Below are positions 5,633 to 11,183 of a stretch of DNA of 11,183 nucleotides, in pieces (position 1 is the stretch's first letter; each line of letters opens with the position of its first letter). The DNA is from Chitinophagaceae bacterium. Its GTDB lineage: Bacteria > Bacteroidota > Bacteroidia > Chitinophagales > Chitinophagaceae. Made by a program: the position numbers and the translations under genes. The notes below the pieces were generated by a model. That model had not been told where the DNA came from. It made no database searches and was given only the letters and a program-made list of their open reading frames with translations. Location of the stretch: assembly GCA_025362915.1 (NCBI GenBank), contig JANYEU010000068.1, forward strand, positions 1 through 11,183, in the 5' to 3' direction.

Positions 5633-7732
5633 TTAATAAAACTTACTTCTATAATCCTTTACAGTAGCAGCCTTGCGCAATGCATCGCCACCTCTGTAGA
5701 AAGCAGAACGTTCTTGTTGTTGCAAAGTTTGCTTTACTTGTTGTGCATCGGTCATGCTTTGTTTTGCACCAATATTTTCTACACGGATGGCATAAACACC
5801 AGACTGACCATCGATGGCTTCGCTTACTTTTCCTTTCAAATCTTTATTGAATGCAGCACCTACCACTTTGTTTTCCATTCCTATTCCAGGAATAAAACCA
5901 TTACCAAATGTGATGCTATCAGCTTTTACCACTGGCGTACCTGTACTCTTGCTCAAGGCTTCCAAAGTGGTGGCAGTAAACTTACCATCAATTATTTGTT
6001 TCGCTTTCTTTTGGTTGCGTGCGGCAGCTTCTACTTGCGGACGCAATACTGAAACATCCGGTAAACCAGGTTTGTTAATGCTTGTCTCGATGGCAACCAC
6101 ATATTTGTCACCTACTTCAAATGGTTCAGAAATATCTCCCTTATCATGTGCATAAACCCATCTTACCAACTCTCTCGATTGACCCAATGAACCTACATAA
6201 CTGTCATTTTCTTTTAATTCATTAGCCGTCAACCCTGCCTTGTTTATTTTCTTGGCATTATCTTGAAAATCTTGCAAGTTTTTGTTTGTTGCAGAAAACT
6301 CAGCAGCAGCAGTACTTGCGGCAGTAGTAGTTTCTGAACTTGTAATAATTGGTTTTGCCAAGTAAGCAATTTTATAAGCAGTCTGAGGATTCTTTTGTCC
6401 CAATACCTCTATATAGTGATAACCATATTCTGTTTTCACCACACCCTTGCTTCCTACTGGTTTATCGAAAGAAAAATCATTGAAAGTGCCAACCATTTGT
6501 CCTTGAGGGAAGAAATCGTACACACCACCCTTATCCTTACTTCCTGGATCGTCAGAATATTTCTTACAAAGCTCTTCAAAGTTTGCTCCGCCTTTAATGG
6601 CAGTTTCTATGCTATCAGCCAATTTTTTTCCTACACTATCCTCTTTTATTTGCTGACCACTCTTTGGATCACTGGTAGCTATCAAGATATGACGAACCTT
6701 GGCACTATCCGGCCATTGCTTAGTTCCAATCATTTTGGCAATTACATAATTATTTCCATCAAGGTAAGGGCCATACATTTGTCCTGCAGATAATTTCAAG
6801 AGGGTATCTTTCTTAGAAGACTCAATCTTAGCCTTAGAAAAATAACTTTCCTTAAAAGCTGTTTCAGTACCAACCTTACCCAAATAAGCTTTTGCATCGC
6901 TTGCAGCCGCAAAGTCTGCTTTCAAACCATTTAATTGGCTCAATACAGCAGCACTATCAGATCCACTTGGTGTTGCATCAAAGGATACATAAGTAATACC
7001 CCTTGTTTCTTCGTCCTTATCATATTCCTTATGATGCTTTTGTGCATAAGCCAAAATTTCATCATCAGATACCTTAACAGTAGAATCTACAATGGTACCG
7101 TAAGGAACAGCCACATAACTGATAGAAGAAATGGCATTATTATCTGCCTGTGTTTTTTCTATCAACCATTTAGGTATATAAACAGACTGTTGCAATAAAT
7201 CATTGTACTTGCTGTGCAGTTTCTGTTGGATGGTTGGTTTAAGGTAAGCTTCGTTAATCATTTCAATCTGATCAGTATTCTTACTCTTTTTTACCTGGGT
7301 AATAATCTGTTTTGCCTTGGCAACATCAAAAACACCGGTCTTCTCATCGGTAAATTCTCTTTTAAGTGGCGATTGTTGAGGATCGAACAAAATATCAGAT
7401 AATTCCTTATCGCTCACCATCAACCCAAGCTTATCATATTCTTGCTCATTGATAATCCTTTCCACTTCCTGGTTCCAAACATTGGGAATCAGTTGTTCAC
7501 GGTTGCCAGCTTGCTGACCATACATTTTTTGCATCATACTCAACTTGGCTTCAAAATCGACACGTTCTATCGATACGCCATTTATCTTACCTAACGTAGT
7601 GGTATTGGTAAAAATACCACCTCTTCCACCACCGAGCGCCCTATCCTGAAGAATAAAAGAAATTAAGGCAATTGCAATCAGCCCAAACATTATCCAGGCA
7701 CCTTTGTCACGAATTTTTTGAATAACAGACAT
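5633..7732 (-). CDS. ppiD: PpiD-like membrane-anchored peptidyl-prolyl isomerase (SurA_N plus parvulin)
   Basis: This 699-residue protein has the PpiD layout. It opens with MSVIQKIRDKGAWIMFGLI, a short cytoplasmic tail and one membrane helix at about 13-28. A SurA_N-like chaperone region follows (about 50-240; the GKINGVSI strand at 48-55 is typical). One canonical parvulin domain lies at about 346-445: VRHILIA, then a K.LADSI...GA.FEELCKKYSDDPGSKDKGG stretch and YGYHYIEVL. The C-terminal 250 residues hold a further region, perhaps a degenerate parvulin-like fold and a Q-rich tail. PpiD proteins act at the periplasmic face of the inner membrane in folding of exported and outer-membrane proteins. 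It is expressed alone: promoter at 7767-7774 and terminator at 5540-5580. Length is slightly above E. coli PpiD (623 residues). Confidence 0.9.
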   Translation of the reverse strand: MSVIQKIRDKGAWIMFGLIAIALISFILQDRALGGGRGGIFTNTTTLGKINGVSIERVDFEAKLSMMQKMYGQQAGNREQLIPNVWNQEVERIINEQEYDKLGLMVSDKELSDILFDPQQSPLKREFTDEKTGVFDVAKAKQIITQVKKSKNTDQIEMINEAYLKPTIQQKLHSKYNDLLQQSVYIPKWLIEKTQADNNAISSISYVAVPYGTIVDSTVKVSDDEILAYAQKHHKEYDKDEETRGITYVSFDATPSGSDSAAVLSQLNGLKADFAAASDAKAYLGKVGTETAFKESYFSKAKIESSKKDTLLKLSAGQMYGPYLDGNNYVIAKMIGTKQWPDSAKVRHILIATSDPKSGQQIKEDSVGKKLADSIETAIKGGANFEELCKKYSDDPGSKDKGGVYDFFPQGQMVGTFNDFSFDKPVGSKGVVKTEYGYHYIEVLGQKNPQTAYKIAYLAKPIITSSETTTAASTAAAEFSATNKNLQDFQDNAKKINKAGLTANELKENDSYVGSLGQSRELVRWVYAHDKGDISEPFEVGDKYVVAIETSINKPGLPDVSVLRPQVEAAARNQKKAKQIIDGKFTATTLEALSKSTGTPVVKADSITFGNGFIPGIGMENKVVGAAFNKDLKGKVSEAIDGQSGVYAIRVENIGAKQSMTDAQQVKQTLQQQERSAFYRGGDALRKAATVKDYRSKFY

Positions 7733-7766
7733 AATAAAAAATAATTAGTAAAAATTTTTTGGATGG

Positions 7767-7774
7767 CAAAAATA
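7767..7774 (-). promoter_or_regulatory. Candidate Bacteroidota -7 promoter element for ppiD
   Basis: The minus strand reads CCCTATTTTTGCC, a perfect match to the TAnnTTTG -7 element. It ends about 34 bp before the ppiD ATG. The -33 element is not clear; TTTC lies at roughly the right distance. The same CCCTATTTTTG string precedes the secreted-protein gene near 10911. Confidence 0.4.
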
Positions 7775-8313
7775 GGGGGAATATATGTTTGAAACATTTT
7801 GTGGAAAAATGCGTGAAAACCAATAGCCGCCTACTGTTTACAATGTGTACAAAAACAACACAATTTTTATGTTGTAATGCGAACCGGATTTTACTAAAAA
7901 CCAAAAAAACTATTCCCCATCGTCTATGTTTATAAACCCATTTTGTAGGGGATAACCGTAATTTTTACAATTATAAAAGGGGATACTTATAGAACAAATA
8001 CCTTCCAGATTTCTTTTAAAAAGCTTACGCAGGATATTTTTATCCTTTCTTATCCATGTTAAACCAATATTAATTTCGTGTTAACTCCGCAATGTGGTTA
8101 TTGCCTTTAACAAGTGATTGTTTTGTTTAAAACATATCGAAAGCCTTACTGATAAAGGGTCTTGGTTTGTTGGAAAAATGTTAGAACACGTGGATAAGCC
8201 CCATTTTATTAACTTCGCCGTCTGTGTACAACTAAGTTTTCCCGATATCCACAGGCATAGTAGTAGTAGTGGTTTATATAAATAATGTATTATTAAAGAA
8301 TATTACAAGAGTT
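7775..8313. other. Gene-free divergent region rich in DnaA-box-like sites, candidate replication origin
   Basis: No gene is supported in this stretch between the divergent ppiD and nadA starts. Five 9-mers are one mismatch from the DnaA box TTATNCACA: TTTTCCACA (minus, 7800-7808), TTGTACACA (minus, 7844-7852 and 8223-8231), TTATCCACG (minus, 8189-8197) and ATATCCACA (plus, 8245-8253). My rough random expectation is about 0.4. TTATCCATG at 8050 is a weaker site. TATCC/GGATA occurs seven times between 7950 and 8250, including a dyad AGGATA-N4-TATCCT at 8031-8046. AT-rich tracts flank both sides (about 7730-7760 and 8274-8310). No box is a perfect match and dnaA is absent, so this remains a hypothesis; clustered regulator sites are the alternative. 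Confidence 0.4.
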
Positions 8314-9324
8314 ATGAACATTGAAATAGCAGAAGAAAAAATTATTGAAAATGGGTTCCTTAACCTTGAGGTAGATCCTACATTGGATTTATTCGCTGAG
8401 ATAGAAAAATTGAAAAAAGAAAAGAATGCAATAGTCTTGGCGCATTTTTATCAGGAACCAGACATTCAGGATGTTGCCGATTACATTGGGGATAGCCTCG
8501 GACTCGCTCAAAAGGCGCAAAGTACCAATGCGGATATGATTGTGTTTGCCGGCGTTCATTTTATGGCGGAGACAGCAAAAATTCTTAATCCTTCAAAAAA
8601 GGTTCTCCTGCCCGATTTGAAGGCAGGATGTTCCTTGGCCGATTCTGCCCCAAAAGATTTGTTTAAAGCCTTTAAAGACAAGCACAGCGACCATCTGGTA
8701 ATATCCTACATCAATTGCTCGGCAGATATCAAAGCCCTCAGCGATATTATCTGCACCAGCAGCAATGCCGAGGCAATAATAAATAGTGTTCCTGCCGATC
8801 AACCCATCATTTTTGCACCCGATAAAAACCTGGGGGCATACCTCAATAAAAAGACGGGACGGAATATGTTATTGTGGAATGGTGCCTGCATGGTGCACGA
8901 GATTTTTAGTTTGGAAAAGATAACCAAGCTAAAAATACGACATCCCGAAGCACAGCTTATTGCACATCCGGAATGTGAAGAGGCTATCTTGAGGATTTCA
9001 GACTATACAGGAAGTACCACGCAGTTGCTGAAATACTCGGTTGCTTCCGATTGCAACACCTTTATTGTGGCCACAGAAACAGGCATTCTGCATCAAATGC
9101 AAAAAAATGCCCCAAATAAGACGTTTATTCCTGCACCGCCTACCAATAATTGTGCGTGCAACGATTGTCCTTATATGAAGCTGAATACGCTGGAAAAACT
9201 ATATCTGTGCATAAAGTACGAGCTACCAGAAATACTGATGGATGAAAACCTGCGTATTGCCTCCAAAATACCCATTGACAGAATGTTGGAGATTAGTAGG
9301 GCTGCGGGACTTATTGGTGGATAG
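8314..9324 (+). CDS. nadA: Quinolinate synthase NadA
   Basis: NadA condenses iminoaspartate with dihydroxyacetone phosphate to quinolinate, in de novo NAD synthesis, using a [4Fe-4S] cluster. Counting from the ATG at 8314 the protein has 336 residues. It shows AHFYQEPDIQDVADYIGDSL (43-62), DLKAGCSLAD with Cys106, WNGACMVHE with Cys192, HPEC, a GSTTQ loop and NNCACNDCPYMK. Cys285 of the last is the probable third ligand, with Cys280 and Cys282 nearby. A GTG at 8269 in frame would add 15 residues (VYINNVLLKNITRV) that match nothing in the family. The ATG start, with a weak AAGAG upstream, is preferred. No nadB or nadC lies beside it. The last codons are duplicated at 10116-10163, and no terminator follows the stop codon, which suggests that the 3' end was replaced by an insertion. 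Confidence 0.95.
   Translation: MNIEIAEEKIIENGFLNLEVDPTLDLFAEIEKLKKEKNAIVLAHFYQEPDIQDVADYIGDSLGLAQKAQSTNADMIVFAGVHFMAETAKILNPSKKVLLPDLKAGCSLADSAPKDLFKAFKDKHSDHLVISYINCSADIKALSDIICTSSNAEAIINSVPADQPIIFAPDKNLGAYLNKKTGRNMLLWNGACMVHEIFSLEKITKLKIRHPEAQLIAHPECEEAILRISDYTGSTTQLLKYSVASDCNTFIVATETGILHQMQKNAPNKTFIPAPPTNNCACNDCPYMKLNTLEKLYLCIKYELPEILMDENLRIASKIPIDRMLEISRAAGLIGG
9295..9311 (+). repeat. Putative attachment-site core, copy 1 (inside the nadA 3' end)
   Basis: AGTAGGGCTGCGGGACT is identical over 17 bp to 10137-10153. It encodes SRAAGL near the NadA C-terminus. It lies inside a wider 48-51 bp homology (9274-9324 against 10116-10163). Confidence 0.6.
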
Positions 9325-9371
9325 TTTTTTAGGGTGCAGTACAGATAAAGGGGTATTTTTATACAAAAAGT

Positions 9372-10111
9372 ATGAAAAATTAAATACAACTATTCGAATC
9401 TAGTCAAGTAAGGACATTATGGAATGAAGAGGAGGAGCAATGGTATTTTTCTGTTGTAGATGTTATTGAAGTACTTACCGATAGTATAGACTCGCAGGCA
9501 TATTGGAGAAAACTTAAGCAACGATTAAAGGCTGAAGGAAATGAAACCGTGACAAATCTTCACGGTTTGAAAATGCAAGCATCAGATGGTAAAATGAGGT
9601 TGACAGATGTAGCCAATACCGAACAACTATTTAGACTGGTACAATCCATACCATCGCCCAAGGCAGAACCGTTTAAAATGTGGTTGGCATAAATAGCCAA
9701 CGAGCGTATAAAAGAAATGCAAGATCCAGAACTTACCATTGATAGGGCTTTAGAACAATACCTGAATTTGGGTTACAGCGAAAACTGGATAAACCAACGG
9801 CTTAAAAGTATAGAAATACGCAAGGAACTAACAGACGAATGGAAAAGGTTGGGCTAAAGGAAGGACAACAGTTTAACAGTTTGCTACCCTTACCTATATA
9901 ATTACCAAAACATGGGCTGGCAGAAGCTTCCACCAAAGATATTTCGCAAGCGGTGAACCCTACAAATTTTGAAGAAAGTAAAACCGTGGCAGAACAAGGT
10001 GGAAATATTGCAGGCAATGCCCGGAAAGAACTAGAAGCTAAAACAGGCAAAAAAGTGGTAACCGGTTTAAATGCTAAAACCTTTTTGGAAGAAAAAAGGA
10101 AATTGGAATAA
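9372..10111 (+). pseudogene. Bro-N / DinD-like protein (phage antirepressor-type), degraded
   Basis: Joining three frames gives a recognisable Bro-N family protein. The N-terminus is QLFESSQVRTLWNEEEE then WYFSVVDVIEVLT, followed by DGKMRLTDVANTEQLFRLVQ and SIPSPKAEPFKMWLA. Next come INQRLKSIEIRKELTDEWKR and the DinD-like tail LAEASTKDISQ...GGNIAGNARKELEAKTG. Lesions are a TAA at codon 4 (9381), a TAA at 9690 after WLA, a frameshift near 9850 with a stop at 9855, and a second frameshift near 9885. There is also a deletion at about 9916-9921, where TWAG joins directly to LAEAS; I recall about 35 residues between these in intact relatives. Such proteins are common on phages and mobile elements, and the DinD-like tail links some to the SOS response. 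It is clearly not functional. Confidence 0.85.
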
Positions 10112-10115
10112 GCTA

Positions 10116-10163
10116 TTGATAGAATATTTAGAAATAAGTAGGGCTGCGGGACTAATAGGATAA
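10116..10163 (+). pseudogene. nadA: Displaced remnant of the nadA 3' end
   Basis: Allowing one extra T near 10128, this stretch encodes IDRILEISRAAGLIG and a TAA stop. The functional nadA ends IDRMLEISRAAGLIGG. About seven of the shared codons differ at the DNA level, nearly all synonymously, so this is a diverged coding copy and not a recent duplication. A strong terminator follows 31 bp after its stop, as expected for the original end of nadA. It begins 4 nt after the stop codon of the Bro-N pseudogene. Confidence 0.75.
10137..10153 (+). repeat. Putative attachment-site core, copy 2
   Basis: Identical 17-bp partner of 9295-9311. The two copies bound a segment of 842 bp (9312-10153) that contains the Bro-N pseudogene. 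Confidence 0.6.
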
Positions 10164-10194
10164 ATTCAATAAAACACTTGCTAAATAAAAAAAA

Positions 10195-10230
10195 CTCTTT
10201 TGTCCGGTAAAGGACAAAAGAGGTTTTTTT
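10195..10230. terminator. Strong bidirectional terminator (native nadA terminator and end of the secreted-protein gene)
   Basis: CTCTTTTGTCC (10195-10205) pairs perfectly over 11 bp with GGACAAAAGAG (10212-10222) around the loop GGTAAA. Seven T follow on the plus strand, and a run of A precedes it, giving a T-tract on the minus strand too. It sits between the displaced nadA end and the convergent gene that stops at 10261. Confidence 0.9.
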
Positions 10231-10260
10231 ATTAAAAAACTGGGGTATATCTACGTTTTT

Positions 10261-10818
10261 TTAGAAAGTTTCTTTATTTTCAGTTTTTGGTTTAGCCTTG
10301 TTTATGCCAGCCATAAATTGAAAAGCCTTCAAAAACCTTGATTCAATATTTTCTTCCTTATTTAACTCTTTAGCAGATATAAACCAAATTTTTGTGCGCA
10401 CGTGGTTGGTGTAGTAAGCACTTTGTGGTTCGTTTGTTTTATTGTTAATTTGCCTAAGAATAACTTTGTTTTGATCGGTTTTAATATCAAAAACATCATT
10501 ACTACCTGCCAAATTGATTACTTCGGTCATATCGCCAATTTGAAAAGTGTACATATTGGTCATCTTAACGCCTCCTTTTAAAACCCGTGTTTCTTTTATT
10601 ATAATAGAATCGCCCCCATGGTAAAAGGTTTGATACTTAATGGACACTTCCGTAGCTGTCTTAGATTGGGGCATGTGGGTAACTTCAGTGCCACCGTATT
10701 TTTCAATTTTCTGCCTAAGCCAATCTTTAGTGGCTTGTTCGGTTTGGGCGTTTACATTCAAGGAAAGTACCATAAATGATACCCCTACTACAATTTGCGT
10801 AATTTTTTTTGTTATCAT
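10261..10818 (-). CDS. Small secreted protein of unknown function
   Basis: Counting from the ATG at 10818 the protein has 185 residues. It starts with a clear signal peptide: MITKK, a hydrophobic core ITQIVVGVSFMVLSL and a likely signal peptidase I cut after NVNA at residue 24, leaving Gln25. An upstream in-frame ATG at 10902 would add 28 residues before the signal peptide and is less likely. The mature part is about 160 residues, rich in Lys, Thr and Asn, without cysteine and without a domain I recognise. Visible features are KDWLRQKIEKYGG near its start, a beta-rich-looking middle (YHGGDSIIIKETRVLKGG) and a charged C-terminus. It is transcribed alone, from a probable promoter at 10911 to the terminator at 10195-10230. 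Periplasmic or surface location is inferred from the signal peptide only. Confidence 0.75.
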   Translation of the reverse strand: MITKKITQIVVGVSFMVLSLNVNAQTEQATKDWLRQKIEKYGGTEVTHMPQSKTATEVSIKYQTFYHGGDSIIIKETRVLKGGVKMTNMYTFQIGDMTEVINLAGSNDVFDIKTDQNKVILRQINNKTNEPQSAYYTNHVRTKIWFISAKELNKEENIESRFLKAFQFMAGINKAKPKTENKETF

Positions 10819-10910
10819 TGTTATTATTGTTTTAAGTGAGCAAATTTTATTGAAAAATGGGGGATGGTCAACTGTTTGATATAAAAACAAACAGATTGCC
10901 ATATCGGTTT

Positions 10911-10918
10911 CAAAAATA
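10911..10918 (-). promoter_or_regulatory. Candidate Bacteroidota -7 promoter element for the secreted-protein gene
   Basis: The minus strand reads TCCCTATTTTTGAAA, a perfect TAnnTTTG match about 93 bp before the ATG at 10818. A leader of roughly 85 nt would result. No clear -33 element is seen. Confidence 0.4.
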
Positions 10919-10952
10919 GGGAGATTTTGTATTGGAAATTAAATATTAGTTG

Positions 10953-11074
10953 TTAGTGGTTAGTTATAAGTGGTTAGTCTAGAATTTGAATTGAATATTA
11001 AGATAAAAAGGAAGGTTGTTCATTTCTCAAATAGAGAAATGAATAACCTTCTTTTTTTTATAACTAACCACTAA
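10953..11074. repeat. 122-bp inverted-repeat element enclosing a hairpin
   Basis: TTAGTGGTTAGTTATAA (10953-10969) is the perfect reverse complement of 11058-11074. A partial direct copy, AAGTGGTTAGT, follows the left arm at 10968-10978. The element encloses the hairpin terminator at 11011-11059. Its right arm contains the stop codon of the gene entering from the right. Short TTAGTGGTTAG repeats of this kind are, in my recollection, common between Bacteroidota genes. Confidence 0.7.
11011..11059. terminator. Long hairpin terminator between minus-strand genes
   Basis: GAAGGTTGTTCATTTCTC (11011-11028) pairs with 11034-11051 over 18 bp with a single G-T wobble, loop AAATA. Eight T follow on the plus strand. 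The run of A upstream (TAAAAAGG) gives a T-rich tail on the minus strand, so it can end transcription of the gene at 11071-11183. Confidence 0.8.
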
Positions 11075-11183
11075 TTTGCTGCTCTTGTTATTGGGGCGCA
11101 ATAGTTTCTTCTTCTATCCGAACCACGGGCTGCCATTTTAAATACATAAGGAACAAAGCTTGGCAAACCTTCTATTTCTATTG
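11071..11183 (-). CDS. C-terminal end of an unrecognised protein (runs off the right edge)
   Basis: One minus-strand frame is open from the right edge to a TAG at 11071. It ends IEIEGLPSFVPYVFKMAARG then SDRRRNYCAPITRAAN, 36 residues. The tail is basic and has one cysteine. I do not recognise the family. A terminator directly after the stop and the absence of stops support a real gene, but the fragment is too short for certainty. Confidence 0.5.
   Translation of the reverse strand, partial: IEIEGLPSFVPYVFKMAARGSDRRRNYCAPITRAAN

Noticed and set aside
5714..7402. Several plus-strand frames of 60-130 codons inside ppiD
   Set aside because: They are antisense shadows of a well-supported coding gene and have no family resemblance.
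7707..7904. 65-codon minus-strand frame overlapping the ppiD start
   Set aside because: It overlaps ppiD in another frame, has low-complexity AT-driven composition and no recognisable domain, and covers the likely ppiD promoter.
8269..8313. GTG start for nadA, adding 15 residues
   Set aside because: The extra residues match nothing in NadA, and the ATG at 8314 gives the usual family length.
9544..9568. AAACCGTG / CACGGTTT hairpin
   Set aside because: It lies within the Bro-N coding remnant, where family residues (ETVTN...HGL) explain the bases; there is no T-tract.
9802..10050. Minus-strand 82-codon frame across the pseudogene
   Set aside because: It is antisense to the recognisable Bro-N/DinD tail and has no independent support.
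10819..10902. Upstream ATG start at 10902 for the secreted protein
   Set aside because: It would put 28 residues ahead of a textbook signal peptide that begins at the ATG at 10818.

Overview
The window looks like chromosomal DNA of a member of the Bacteroidota, most likely of the Chitinophagales or Sphingobacteriales type. The reasons are a DUF2480 gene (a family I know only from this phylum), AT-rich intergenic DNA, gene starts without Shine-Dalgarno sequences, and two good matches to the Bacteroidota -7 element TAnnTTTG. This placement is inference from gene content; no rRNA or other marker is present.

Left part (1-4823). The N-terminus of a PA0069-type radical SAM protein runs off the left edge. 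After it come a 176-bp inverted-repeat element and two paralogous 2H-phosphoesterase (LigT-like) genes on the minus strand, separated by a strictly phased array of 21-bp repeats. Divergent from these is a umuD-umuC pair (error-prone polymerase V), followed convergently by a DUF72 gene. The sequence shows two apparent pseudoenzymes here. The UmuD homologue has Ala and Arg in place of the catalytic Ser and Lys. One 2H paralogue has Gln and Met in place of both catalytic His, while its sister is intact.

Middle part (4926-8313). A DUF2480 gene and a PpiD-like periplasmic folding factor lie on the minus strand, with a terminator downstream of ppiD. A gene-free stretch of about 580 bp then separates ppiD from the divergent nadA. 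It is rich in near-consensus DnaA boxes and TATCC/GGATA half-sites and is a candidate replication origin.

Right part (8314-11183). nadA (quinolinate synthase) is followed by a decayed Bro-N/DinD-like gene. Beyond that lies a second, diverged copy of the last ~16 codons of nadA and then a strong terminator. This arrangement suggests that a small element entered the 3' end of nadA, supplied a replacement end, and pushed the original end and terminator about 840 bp downstream. A small secreted protein of unknown function, a second inverted-repeat element containing a hairpin terminator, and the C-terminus of an unrecognised minus-strand gene complete the window.

The genes on the left suggest a DNA-damage-response theme (translesion polymerase and a radical SAM protein distantly related to spore photoproduct lyase). 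That functional link is inferred from adjacency alone.
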